A stretch of 33,974 nt of DNA from CAKOSP01 sp964371745 (lineage in GTDB: Bacteria > Bacillota_I > Bacilli_A > RF39 > UBA660): assembly GCA_964371745.1 (NCBI GenBank), contig CAYJNS010000005.1, positions 1 through 33,974 on the forward strand, read 5' to 3'. Position 1 is the first letter of the stretch, and every line of letters starts with the position of its first letter. A program made the position numbers and the translations under genes. A model generated the notes under the pieces. The model searched no databases, was not told the origin of the DNA, and was given only the letters and a program-made list of their open reading frames with translations. Below, one piece after another: positions 7,292 to 14,328 of the stretch.

Positions 7292-7952
7292 CTACATATT
7301 CTATTATTTTTTTTATATTATAAGGATTAATTGCTCCAGTTGAAATCATAAAGCCATCTATATATTTTGATTTATTAAATTTAGATATATTTTTTTTATT
7401 AACATTACCACCATAAACAATTTTCACATTACTATCATATTTATTATATATTACATCTTTAATAAATTTTATATTTTCTTCAACATAATTTAAGCTTACT
7501 TCTATATCTTTTCCAATGGCCCAAACTGGTTCATAAGCTAATATTAAAAGTTCTTCATTTAAACACTCATCTATTACAGGAATTATTTGATTTAATAATA
7601 TATCTTTATTACTTATTTTTTCTTCTTCACCAAAACAAACAATAGGTTTAATATCATTTTCTTGAAGTAAAATAACTTTTTTTATTATTTGATCTGTGTC
7701 TAGCCCTTTTTTTCGATCATCACTATGCCCTACAATAGCATGCGTTACACAATTTTTCTTTAAAAGTTTAATATCACTAGTATCTTGAGCTCCTAAACAA
7801 TAATCTCTTATATCAAACACTTCTAAATGTTCACTTTTTGGACAAATTACAAATTTAACTTTAGCAAAATCAAACGTTGATATAGCTTCATAATAATTTT
7901 TCACATCATTTTTATCAAATTTATTTTTTGTATTTACTATTATATATTTCAT
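7284..7952 (-). CDS. tpiA: Triosephosphate isomerase (short, divergent)
   Basis: A 222-aa TIM-barrel enzyme that interconverts dihydroxyacetone phosphate and glyceraldehyde 3-phosphate. Catalytic residues are present: Asn7/Lys9 at the first strand (VNTKN instead of the usual NWKMN), His at IVGHSDDR and Glu at AYEPVWAIG, and the phosphate-binding YGGNV. It is about 25-30 residues shorter than usual TIMs, with several loops trimmed. It overlaps the pgk stop (ATGA), so it is translated with pgk, and ends in a terminator that contains its stop codon. No other family has this set of motifs in this order. Confidence 0.93.
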   Translation of the reverse strand: MKYIIVNTKNKFDKNDVKNYYEAISTFDFAKVKFVICPKSEHLEVFDIRDYCLGAQDTSDIKLLKKNCVTHAIVGHSDDRKKGLDTDQIIKKVILLQENDIKPIVCFGEEEKISNKDILLNQIIPVIDECLNEELLILAYEPVWAIGKDIEVSLNYVEENIKFIKDVIYNKYDSNVKIVYGGNVNKKNISKFNKSKYIDGFMISTGAINPYNIKKIIEYVER

Positions 7953-9064
7953 TTTATTTCCTCTAAAGCTGATAATTTTCCATTAGCAATATATTCTAGT
8001 GTTGCTCCTCCACCACTTGATATAAAATCAAAATTATGTTTAAACCCAAACATATTAAGTGCATTAACGGTATCTCCTCCACCTACAATCACCTTAGCAT
8101 CAGCATCGTTTAATATGTGAAATAAATCTATTGTGCCTTTTATAAAGCGGTTATCTTCAAATAGTCCCGGAGTACCATTAATAAATATTAATTTACTTTC
8201 ATATAAATATTTTTTATAACAATCCACATTTACATCTAATATTTTATTCTCGCTAATAATAAATTGTTTTGTCATTATAATTTTATCATTATACTGTTTT
8301 AAAAGATCTTTTAACTCATCTAAAACTTCTGAACTTTTAGTCACTAAAGAGTCCATAACATCTTCTCCACTTGCTTTTAAAAATGAATTTAGTATTCCAC
8401 CACCTAATAATAAATAATCACATTTTGGTAACAATTTTTTTATTATAGGCAACTTATCTTCAACTTTTGCTCCACCCATAAAAACTGTAAATGGTCTTTT
8501 TTCAATATCTATAAGTGGTTTTAAATTAGCGATTTCTTCTTCAACTAATAAACCTACTGCTGATGGTATAAACTTAGCAATGCCAGAATTTGAAGCATGA
8601 GATCTATGAGATGCTCCAAACGCATCATTAATAAATATATCTCCTAGTCTTGACCAATATTTAGCTAAATTTTGATCATTATTACTCTCTTTTTTATTAT
8701 CCAAATCCATAAATCTAGTATTTTCAAGTAAAATAACCTTACCATATGAAATCTTTTTTATCTTCGAATCTAATAACTCATGATAACAAGTTGGAATAAA
8801 TGTAACTTTTTTCTTTAATTTTTCTGATAACTTTTCTGAAACTAACTTCAAACTATTATCCTTTTTATCATCTAATGTTTTTACTCTACCAAAGTGAGAT
8901 AGTATTACAACTTTAGAATTTTTTTCTATTAAATATTTTATTGTTTTTAAACTTTTATCTATTCTAGTATCATCTACTATATTACCATTTTTAATTGGGA
9001 CATTCAAATCGCATCTTAATAAAACAGTTTTATTTTTAACATCTATATCTTTTAATGTTTTCAT
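7949..9064 (-). CDS. pgk: Phosphoglycerate kinase
   Basis: A 371-aa two-domain kinase that makes ATP from 1,3-bisphosphoglycerate. Motifs in order: LLRCDLNVP, ILSHFGR, LENTRFMD, NDAFGASHRSHAS, MGGAKVEDKLPI, GGGDTVNAL and SSGGGATLEYI. The segment that is usually WNGPMGVFE reads FINGTPGLFE, and the protein is about 20 residues shorter than usual, so it is a divergent but apparently complete enzyme. The ATG is preceded by AAAGGTGGTG. It is the first gene of a pgk-tpiA operon; its TGA overlaps the tpiA ATG, which also shows that UGA is a stop codon here. Confidence 0.95.
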   Translation of the reverse strand: MKTLKDIDVKNKTVLLRCDLNVPIKNGNIVDDTRIDKSLKTIKYLIEKNSKVVILSHFGRVKTLDDKKDNSLKLVSEKLSEKLKKKVTFIPTCYHELLDSKIKKISYGKVILLENTRFMDLDNKKESNNDQNLAKYWSRLGDIFINDAFGASHRSHASNSGIAKFIPSAVGLLVEEEIANLKPLIDIEKRPFTVFMGGAKVEDKLPIIKKLLPKCDYLLLGGGILNSFLKASGEDVMDSLVTKSSEVLDELKDLLKQYNDKIIMTKQFIISENKILDVNVDCYKKYLYESKLIFINGTPGLFEDNRFIKGTIDLFHILNDADAKVIVGGGDTVNALNMFGFKHNFDFISSGGGATLEYIANGKLSALEEIK

Positions 9065-9079
9065 ATTATCACCACCTTT

Positions 9080-9108
9080 ATTATATATTTATTCATTATA
9101 AAAGTCAA
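9080..9108 (-). promoter_or_regulatory. Promoter of pgk-tpiA
   Basis: Minus strand TTGACT (9103-9108), 17-bp spacer, perfect TATAAT (9080-9085). Among the strongest promoters of the window by match. Confidence 0.85.
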
Positions 9109-9118
9109 AATTTGTTAC

Positions 9119-9144
9119 ATAAAAAGTAGAGCTAAACTCTACTT
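9119..9144 (-). terminator. Terminator of hpf, containing its stop codon
   Basis: Minus strand AAGTAGAG (9137-9144), 5-nt loop, CTCTACTT (9124-9131), then TTTTATG. The TAG stop of hpf (9139-9141) is in the first arm. Confidence 0.88.
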
Positions 9145-9666
9145 AACGTTAATAATTCCGTAATTTCCTTCTTTACGTTTATATAAAACAGATACGCATT
9201 CTTCATCTATGTTTTTAAATACAAAAAAATCATGATTTAATAATCCCATTTGAAGGATTGCTTCTTCTTCATCCATAGGTTTAATACTTAAATTTTTCCT
9301 TTTAACTAAATCAATATATTCTTCTTCTTGATCTTCAAAATCAATGTTCATTTCAAAATCAAGAATATCTTTATATTTTTTTACTAATTTTTCCTTATTC
9401 TTAGTTATTTGTCTTTCTAATTTATCAATTACTAAATCAATTGATGTATATAAATCTTCATGATGATCTTCCGCTCTTATAGTAAAGTTTTTAGTTGGTA
9501 TTGTAATTTCAATAGCTTGCATTTTGTTTTTTATTTTAATATGTATTGTAGCTTTAATATCATTGTTATTTTCAAAATAACGATCTAGCCTTTTTACCTT
9601 TTTTTCTAAATATTCTTTAATAGCCTTAGTTACTATTACCTTGTCGCCATGTATTTGCAGTTTCAT
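9139..9666 (-). CDS. hpf: Ribosome hibernation promoting factor, long form
   Basis: A 175-aa protein with the N-terminal S30AE domain (about 1-100: LQIHGDKVIVTKAIKEYLEKK, then DRYFENNNDIKATIHIKI) and a C-terminal dimerisation domain (about 118-175: KRKNLSIKPMDEEEAILQM, then FFVFKN and VLYKRKEGNYGIIN). Long HPF dimerises 70S ribosomes into inactive 100S particles in stationary phase. The start has AGGAAGGTG. It is transcribed alone between the csp gene and pgk, with its own extended -10 promoter and a terminator. Confidence 0.95.
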   Translation of the reverse strand: MKLQIHGDKVIVTKAIKEYLEKKVKRLDRYFENNNDIKATIHIKIKNKMQAIEITIPTKNFTIRAEDHHEDLYTSIDLVIDKLERQITKNKEKLVKKYKDILDFEMNIDFEDQEEEYIDLVKRKNLSIKPMDEEEAILQMGLLNHDFFVFKNIDEECVSVLYKRKEGNYGIINVK

Positions 9667-9686
9667 AAAATCACCTTCCTATTTTT

Positions 9687-9695
9687 AGTATACCA
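9687..9695 (-). promoter_or_regulatory. Extended -10 promoter of hpf
   Basis: TGG-TATACT on the minus strand (TATACT at 9687-9692). No good -35 is seen. The -10 forms an inverted repeat with AGTATA 9 bases upstream (9702-9707), which could be an operator or chance. Confidence 0.5.
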
Positions 9696-9720
9696 CTTTT
9701 TTATACTAATTACTAGAGGC

Positions 9721-9743
9721 AAAGAAAAACTGCCTAAGGCAGT
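9721..9743 (-). terminator. Terminator of the cold-shock gene
   Basis: Minus strand ACTGCC (9738-9743), 3-nt loop, GGCAGT (9729-9734), then TTTTCTTT. It starts one base after the stop codon. Confidence 0.88.
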
Positions 9744-9744
9744 A

Positions 9745-9960
9745 CTAAGCAACAACTTCTGCTTGTTCTTCGGCAACTTCAACAGCTTGTAAGCCTTTTG
9801 AAGTTTCTATTAATTTGAAAGTTACAATAGTACCTTCTTCTAAAGTTTTATAGCCATCTTTTACTATCGCGGAATAATGCACAAAGATATCTTCTAAATC
9901 TTGAAATTCGATAAAGCCGTACCCTTTTTCGTTGTTGAACCATTTAACTCTGCCCTTCAT
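9745..9960 (-). CDS. csp: Cold-shock domain protein
   Basis: A 71-aa single cold-shock domain with MKGRVKWFNNEKGYGFI (RNP1 KGYGFI), DIFVHYSAI (RNP2) and the closing strand TSKGLQAVEV, followed by a short acidic tail EEQAEVVA that is longer than in most Csp proteins. Csp proteins bind single-stranded RNA and DNA and act as RNA chaperones. The ATG at 9958-9960 (MKGRVKWF) is preferred over the in-frame GTG nine bases upstream because AGAGGTG is spaced correctly for it. Its promoter region has Spo0A-box-like sites, so it may be tied to sporulation entry. Confidence 0.95.
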   Translation of the reverse strand: MKGRVKWFNNEKGYGFIEFQDLEDIFVHYSAIVKDGYKTLEEGTIVTFKLIETSKGLQAVEVAEEQAEVVA

Positions 9961-9989
9961 ACTCAACACCTCTTTTCTTTTCTAATTCT

Positions 9990-10018
9990 ACAATAACACA
10001 CAAAATGTCGACTGACAA
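9990..10018 (-). promoter_or_regulatory. Promoter of the cold-shock gene
   Basis: Minus strand TTGTCA (10013-10018), 17-bp spacer, TATTGT (9990-9995). One Spo0A-like box lies in the spacer next to the -35. Confidence 0.55.
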
Positions 10019-10044
10019 CAAAAATGATGTTCCATTATTCGACA
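10006..10044. promoter_or_regulatory. Two Spo0A-box-like sites at the csp promoter
   Basis: TGTCGAC (10006-10012, 6/7) on the plus strand and an exact TGTCGAA on the minus strand (10038-10044). The first overlaps the spacer of the csp promoter and abuts its -35, a position that would favour repression by Spo0A-P. The role is inference. Confidence 0.5.
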
Positions 10045-10150
10045 TTATTTACCGCCCCTCCATAATAACAAATATATAAGCAAAAAAATGAAAGTTGCGT
10101 TAAATATAATAATCATTGTTTAATTTCACTTTATATTATAAATTTGCTAT

Positions 10151-10193
10151 AAGCAATTATTTTTGAACAAATAAAAACTTATTTAAAGCAATT
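10151..10193. repeat. Direct repeat AAGCAATT upstream of agrB
   Basis: AAGCAATT occurs at 10151-10158 and 10186-10193, 35 bp apart, with a further AAGCAA at 10078-10083. It could be an operator for the agr promoter, but the spacing is not the 21-22 bp usual for LytTR regulators and the sequence is AT-rich. Confidence 0.25.
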
Positions 10194-10216
10194 TTTTTTA
10201 ATTATTCATTTTAGTT

Positions 10217-10225
10217 TGGTATAAT
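10217..10225 (+). promoter_or_regulatory. Extended -10 promoter of agrBD
   Basis: TGG-TATAAT (TATAAT at 10220-10225) with only a weak TTTAAT at the -35 position (10197-10202). The start would lie near 10232, just before the GGGAG of agrB. Confidence 0.6.
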
Positions 10226-10246
10226 TTTACAGATAGGGAGTTTGAC

Positions 10247-10852
10247 ATGAAGGATAAATTTGTTGGAGTAACAATTAACAAATTAAAGATTAAGAATAAT
10301 TTATCTGAAAGTGATACTGTAATATGTAAATATGCTCTAGAAATACTTTATAGTTTTATAACTAAAATGGCAGTAGTATTTATAATATCTTTTATACTTG
10401 GAATTATTCTAGAAACTTTAATACTAATTTTATTTTATACTTTTTTAAGATCATTTTCATCTGGTATTCATGCATCAAAAAATATATACTGCTGGATTTC
10501 AACAATATGTATCTATATTGCATTACCGTTTGCTGTTAGATTATTAACATTTTACAACACAACATATTATCTTTTGTTTTTATTATTCGGTATATTGTTA
10601 ATAGTATTTGCTCCGTCAGATACGCCTAAAAAACCAATGATAAGAAAAGAAAAACGATTAAGAAATCAAATGTTAACATCAATAACAGTTTTACTATTCT
10701 TAGTCATAAGTATTTTTGTAGATAGTACACTTATAGATAATAGTATACTTCTTGCAATTATATTACAAGCATTTTGTGTAAATCCAATTATATATAAAAT
10801 TTTCAATACTAAATATAATAATTATTTATATTATGAAGCAAAAGAGGTTTAA
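10247..10852 (+). CDS. agrB: AgrB-like accessory gene regulator protein (peptide-processing membrane protease)
   Basis: A 201-aa membrane protein that removes the C-terminal tail of AgrD and closes the autoinducer ring. The catalytic block FLRSFSSGIHASKNIYC has His75 and Cys82, with the same spacing as the His and Cys of the staphylococcal enzyme, followed by the family motif FAPSDTPKKP and a basic segment IRKEKRLRNQ. About five hydrophobic helices. The ATG has GGGAG at six bases. The gene is immediately upstream of agrD, with a strong ribosome binding site in between, and is transcribed toward agrC. Confidence 0.95.
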   Translation: MKDKFVGVTINKLKIKNNLSESDTVICKYALEILYSFITKMAVVFIISFILGIILETLILILFYTFLRSFSSGIHASKNIYCWISTICIYIALPFAVRLLTFYNTTYYLLFLLFGILLIVFAPSDTPKKPMIRKEKRLRNQMLTSITVLLFLVISIFVDSTLIDNSILLAIILQAFCVNPIIYKIFNTKYNNYLYYEAKEV

Positions 10853-10889
10853 ATGTGTTAAATAAATTTAAGCAGAAAGGAGGAAAAAA

Positions 10890-10994
10890 ATGTTAACAAA
10901 TATTTTAAAAGGTATCGCTAAAAGTACTGGTAAAGAAGAAATGTCACCTTGGTCTACATGGGATGAGCCAACTTGTCCGCAAGAATTATTATAA
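10890..10994 (+). CDS. agrD: AgrD-like autoinducer peptide precursor, 34 aa
   Basis: A 34-residue reading frame 37 bases after agrB with a very strong AAGGAGG. It has the AgrD layout: an amphipathic N-terminal helix (MLTNILKGIAKS), a short core and an acidic C-terminal recognition tail, DEPTCPQELL, that matches the D-E-x-x-x-P-x-E-L of staphylococcal AgrD. By analogy AgrB would cut just before Asp25, leaving a core that ends SPWSTW. There is no Cys in that core; Ser19 would give a six-residue lactone. The only Cys (Cys29) is in the tail that is normally removed. Identity as AgrD is well supported by position and tail, the exact mature peptide is inference. Confidence 0.85.
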   Translation: MLTNILKGIAKSTGKEEMSPWSTWDEPTCPQELL

Positions 10995-11005
10995 TAAATA
11001 AAAAT

Positions 11006-11041
11006 ACACCTACGCATTAAATGCACTAAAGGTGTTTTTTT
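11006..11041. terminator. Shared bidirectional terminator between agrD and agrC
   Basis: ACACCT (11006-11011) pairs with AGGTGT (11030-11035) and encloses GCAT/ATGC (11014-11017 with 11021-11024). The plus strand continues with TTTTTT, the minus strand with ATTTTTATTT, so it can stop transcription from both sides. Confidence 0.85.
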
Positions 11042-12293
11042 ATTTACTAACAATTATTTTAGTTTTAAACCATTCATCTATAACCATAAATTCAACATCA
11101 ATTTTTGTTGATTTTTTTATAGAATATAAACCTAATCCACTTTCCCTTTTTTTAGTACTATAATTTTTATCTCCAAGCATATCTAAATTTAGTTCTCCAG
11201 TAAAATTATTTTTAATAATCACATTAAAACACTCATTAGTTTCAATAAATTCTATTTTTAAAGCAGGTTCTTGACATAATTCCATAGCTTCAATTGCATT
11301 ATCTAGGCAAATACCAATTACTTCATTTAGCTGGCTATATTTTTTTAAGGAAACAGTATTTAAAACATTTGATTTTAAATTATTGCGTATTACTATATTA
11401 AAATTGTCTTTGTTATACAATTTATCATAAAATAGAGTTAAAAAACTCTCCGGCACATTTACAAATTGATCACATTTATAATATTCAACATCTTCGGAAA
11501 CTATTATTGCATCGACTAATTTTTTTACCTTTGAATCACCAATAGATTTAATTGTTAATAATTTATTTTTTATATTATGTTTAAATACTCTGTCGTTTTC
11601 TATTACTTCAGAGTATTTTTGGTTAAAAATTAGTAATCTATCTTTAATCAATTTATTCTTTTCTAGCCTTATCCATATAAATTGGAAAACGAATATTAAA
11701 ATTGAACAAATAATTAATAACATTATTAAATATATATACGAAACCATAGATAATGATATAGTATAAACGACACAAGAAATTAATATATATATAACTATTT
11801 CTAAAAGTAAAATCCATTTATTTTGAATCAGAGTAGAAATTTTATCAAATACCCTATTAAGCTTTAAAGAAAATAAATTGCATTGAATGATATATAATAT
11901 ACATGCGATAAATAAAGATGCAAATAATGATAACAAATAATAATAATTTGTTATTAAATCAATATTATTATTTTTAAATATTATTATTATAAAGGATAAA
12001 ACTAAATCTGAACATATAATAATACCATAAAATAAAACAATAATTATTAAATTCCTAACTACCTTCTTATCCAAAAAAAGATAGCAAGTTAAAAATAATA
12101 TTATAAATTGAATTGTGTTTTTTAATAAAATTATATTATGCAGATTATTTATTGTAGTTAAAGCTACTAAAGTAAATAATAATAGTATATTATGTTTTCT
12201 TAAATCAAATTTTTTATTGTTCATCTTAAAGAAAAAACACAAAATTGCATAAGTTTGAATTAAAGTAGCTAAAAGTAATATTACATATTCCAT
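11040..12293 (-). CDS. agrC: AgrC-like sensor histidine kinase
   Basis: A 417-aa receptor kinase: six to seven hydrophobic segments in residues 1-210, then a dimerisation/phospho-acceptor helix with His239 (RVFKHNIKNKLL) and a GHKL ATPase domain with the N-box EVIGICLDNAIEAM (Asn332) and glycine box SGLGLYSIKKS (around 386). This is the HPK10/AgrC class, which senses cyclic peptides. Its ATG overlaps the agrA stop as TAATG, with AAGGAAC as ribosome binding site inside agrA, so kinase and regulator are translationally coupled. It converges on agrBD, from which it is separated by the shared terminator. Confidence 0.93.
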   Translation of the reverse strand: MEYVILLLATLIQTYAILCFFFKMNNKKFDLRKHNILLLFTLVALTTINNLHNIILLKNTIQFIILFLTCYLFLDKKVVRNLIIIVLFYGIIICSDLVLSFIIIIFKNNNIDLITNYYYLLSLFASLFIACILYIIQCNLFSLKLNRVFDKISTLIQNKWILLLEIVIYILISCVVYTISLSMVSYIYLIMLLIICSILIFVFQFIWIRLEKNKLIKDRLLIFNQKYSEVIENDRVFKHNIKNKLLTIKSIGDSKVKKLVDAIIVSEDVEYYKCDQFVNVPESFLTLFYDKLYNKDNFNIVIRNNLKSNVLNTVSLKKYSQLNEVIGICLDNAIEAMELCQEPALKIEFIETNECFNVIIKNNFTGELNLDMLGDKNYSTKKRESGLGLYSIKKSTKIDVEFMVIDEWFKTKIIVSK

Positions 12294-12997
12294 TAGTTAA
12301 GTTCCTTTTTAAACTTTTTTGATAATAGGCTTACTTTTTCTCCATTATCTAATATGAATTTATTTTCTTTCCACAAATATTCTACAATTTTTTCAGTATT
12401 AGCAATACATGATCTATGAACAAACTTAAATCTATCGTCTAATCTATCTAATATTTCTTGTAATGTTAAAGAAACAACATAGTTATTAGTGTTTGTAACA
12501 ATACGTAGTTTTCTATCCATACTATCTCTATAAATATATAGTATTTTAGAAAAATGTAAACTTAAAGTTGTTTTACTGTTATGATATGTAAATGTTCTTT
12601 TGTCAAACTTTTTGTTAAATATTTTATTAATATCTTCTTCTAATTTAGATTCAAATTGATGAAATTTTTCAATAAAATCAAATACTTCTAAAACTTTTCT
12701 ATGAGCTGTTTCAAACATTTTATCATGGTTAGTCATAAATATAATTTCACTATGCCAATCATCTTCTCTAATTTTTTCTGCTATTTCAATACCAGATATA
12801 CTTGATTTTAAATCTATATCTAATATGTATACCTTATTAGAGTCACAATCATTGATTTCTTTTTTTAGTCTTTCATCATATTTTTTAAATAATTTAATTT
12901 CTATTTCTTCATCAACTTTGAAACTAGCTTTACTTATTATTTTCTTTACCTGTTCTAAAATCTTTTCATCGTCTTCAACAATAACAAATTTTATCAT
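12293..12997 (-). CDS. agrA: AgrA-like LytTR response regulator
   Basis: A 234-aa regulator with a receiver domain (1-125: acidic pocket VEDDE at 8-11, phospho-acceptor Asp60 in ILDID) and a LytTR DNA-binding domain (about 136-234, with LYIYRDSMDRKL, YVVSLTLQEIL and FVHRSCIANTEKI). The last is close to the AgrA RSCIAN-type segment. It should bind upstream of agrBD and other targets when AgrC is activated. It precedes agrC, the reverse of the staphylococcal agrC-agrA order. Ribosome binding site AGGAAGTGGTG. Confidence 0.93.
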   Translation of the reverse strand: MIKFVIVEDDEKILEQVKKIISKASFKVDEEIEIKLFKKYDERLKKEINDCDSNKVYILDIDLKSSISGIEIAEKIREDDWHSEIIFMTNHDKMFETAHRKVLEVFDFIEKFHQFESKLEEDINKIFNKKFDKRTFTYHNSKTTLSLHFSKILYIYRDSMDRKLRIVTNTNNYVVSLTLQEILDRLDDRFKFVHRSCIANTEKIVEYLWKENKFILDNGEKVSLLSKKFKKELN

Positions 12998-13030
12998 TAC
13001 ACCACTTCCTCATACTTCACTATAGGCAAA

Positions 13031-13057
13031 GATATAACATTTTTGATTAAATTGCAA
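13031..13057 (-). promoter_or_regulatory. Possible promoter of agrAC
   Basis: TGT-TATATC (TATATC at 13031-13036, extended -10) on the minus strand, with TTGCAA at 13052-13057. The spacer of 15 bp is short, so the -35 assignment is doubtful. Confidence 0.35.
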
Positions 13058-13073
13058 TAGTTTTTTTAAAATT

Positions 13074-13643
13074 TTACAATTTGAACAATATGTCTAAAAA
13101 TAAGGTTTTAGGACTTTGATATACGTAAAAAGTTTTTTCGGTATCGAAAACAGCATTTCCGAGCAAAAAAACACTATAATTTGGAAAATTTTTCTTTATA
13201 TAATTTATTAAATCATTACTATCAAATGTATTTTTAAAGATTGCTATAGTTGTAAGTTTATTAAAATTATTTTTATAATATATTAATATATATTCTTTAT
13301 TAATATTCACATAACAAACTTTATTTTTAACTTTTAATAAGTTTTTTTCATTAATGTAAGTTATTTTTTTATATCCTATTTTATTTAATAATTCATTTAG
13401 AATATATTTATCTGCTTTAGTAAAATAATCATTAACTATTATTTTTATATTTGACATTAAAAAGTAGTTAAATATTTTTTCCTTTTCTAAATATGATTTT
13501 AATTCATCATAAAATTTTTGAGGATTTGCAACTTTACCAAATAATAATATTTTTTTTGGCAAAACCAAATTATATGTTTTTTTTTTTTTATGCGAATAAA
13601 TTAATATTTCATTATCCACTAAATATAATATATCTTCTTTCAT
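13074..13643 (-). CDS. Unknown 189-aa protein, possibly a degenerate MreB/actin-like protein
   Basis: The ATG is supported by AGAAAGGA. No strict motif, but the order of elements resembles a shrunken MreB: KFYDELKSYLEKEKIFNYF followed by a strand and TKADKYILNELLNKIGYKKITYINE, which matches the MreB pattern of ExxAVxEAAxxAGAxxVYLIEEP, then a strand pair CYVNINKEYILIYYKN where MreB has its second phosphate-binding DxGxGTT. Phosphate-binding glycines are missing, so ATP binding is unlikely. Position supports the idea: in B. subtilis the mreB paralogue mbl follows spoIIQ. A run of 13 A residues on the coding strand (13577-13589, four Lys codons) is a likely slippage site. Identification is tentative. 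Confidence 0.6.
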   Translation of the reverse strand: MKEDILYLVDNEILIYSHKKKKTYNLVLPKKILLFGKVANPQKFYDELKSYLEKEKIFNYFLMSNIKIIVNDYFTKADKYILNELLNKIGYKKITYINEKNLLKVKNKVCYVNINKEYILIYYKNNFNKLTTIAIFKNTFDSNDLINYIKKNFPNYSVFLLGNAVFDTEKTFYVYQSPKTLFLDILFKL

Positions 13644-13654
13644 AAAGTCCTTTC

Positions 13655-13683
13655 TAACAATAAAACACCACTTAGTGGTGTTT
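13655..13683 (-). terminator. Terminator of spoIIQ, overlapping its stop codon
   Basis: AAACACCA/TGGTGTTT stem (13676-13683 with 13663-13670), 5-nt loop, followed on the minus strand by TATTGTT. The TAA stop of spoIIQ (13682-13684) overlaps the base of the stem. Confidence 0.85.
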
Positions 13684-14311
13684 ATTCAAAATTTTTAATA
13701 TCACTTTCATAAAATGTATTTGGGTCTATTGTATTTCCTTGGTAATAAATTTCAAGTAATAATGAGCTACCCTCTATGTTTTCAATTTTATTATCTCCAC
13801 TTTTACCAATTAAATCACCAGTTTTTAGAGTTTCTCCTACTTTTACTTCTACTTCGCTTAAACTATAATAAAAGCTACTTAGGTTATTTGTATGAGTAAT
13901 TTCCACTACTGAACCCATAATTTCATCACTAGCAATGTTTTTTACCACACCGTCATAAACAACAACAACATCAAATACATCTTTATTAGTATATAAGATA
14001 CCAGTATTTTGTAAATAAGTATTTTGATAGTATATTAAACTATTTGTTTGTATATCACTTTCATCTTCAATAGAATAATAATCTGTAGAAATTTCTACTT
14101 CTTCATTTAAATAAGGTTTAACTGCTTTAGTTTCAACTTCGCTTACAACTGGGATATCATCTTCAACAACATCAATTACATAGTTAATATCATCTTCTAA
14201 AGGTTCAACGGTTAATGAGTTACCTAAAAAAACCATTGATATAAAGACAATAATAACAGTCATTATATAAATTGAAGGAATGACAAAACTTTTTAATCTT
14301 CTTCTTTTCAT
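13682..14311 (-). CDS. spoIIQ: SpoIIQ-like membrane-anchored LytM protein
   Basis: A 209-aa protein: basic N-terminus MKRRR, one transmembrane helix (about 11-31), an acidic low-complexity linker (about 35-85) and a C-terminal LytM/M23-type fold (about 95-195). The metal ligands of M23 peptidases are missing (NTGILYTN at the HxxxD site and LLLEIYYQG at the HxH site), as in Bacillus SpoIIQ, so it is structural, not a peptidase. SpoIIQ is the forespore half of the SpoIIQ-SpoIIIAH zipper across the intermembrane space. The start after GGATGG is chosen over the in-frame ATG nine bases upstream that lies inside this binding site. It follows spoIID, as in B. subtilis, and has its own forespore-type promoter. 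Confidence 0.82.
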   Translation of the reverse strand: MKRRRLKSFVIPSIYIMTVIIVFISMVFLGNSLTVEPLEDDINYVIDVVEDDIPVVSEVETKAVKPYLNEEVEISTDYYSIEDESDIQTNSLIYYQNTYLQNTGILYTNKDVFDVVVVYDGVVKNIASDEIMGSVVEITHTNNLSSFYYSLSEVEVKVGETLKTGDLIGKSGDNKIENIEGSSLLLEIYYQGNTIDPNTFYESDIKNFE

Positions 14312-14328
14312 ATTCACCATCCTAATTA

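Noticed and set aside
7949..7951. Possibility that UGA codes for Trp, as in many AT-rich Mollicutes.
   Set aside because: Trp is written UGG throughout (for example in agrD and spo0A), and pgk and the gene before mnmG end at UGA exactly where the next gene starts.
10091..10124. AAAGTTGCG and ATTGTTTAA as a LytTR (AgrA) operator upstream of agrB.
   Set aside because: The spacing is 24 bp rather than 21-22 and each half matches the consensus poorly; too weak in such AT-rich DNA.
10868..11053. A 61-codon open frame on the minus strand opposite agrD.
   Set aside because: It lies antisense to agrD and the shared terminator, has no ribosome binding site and no sensible protein sequence.
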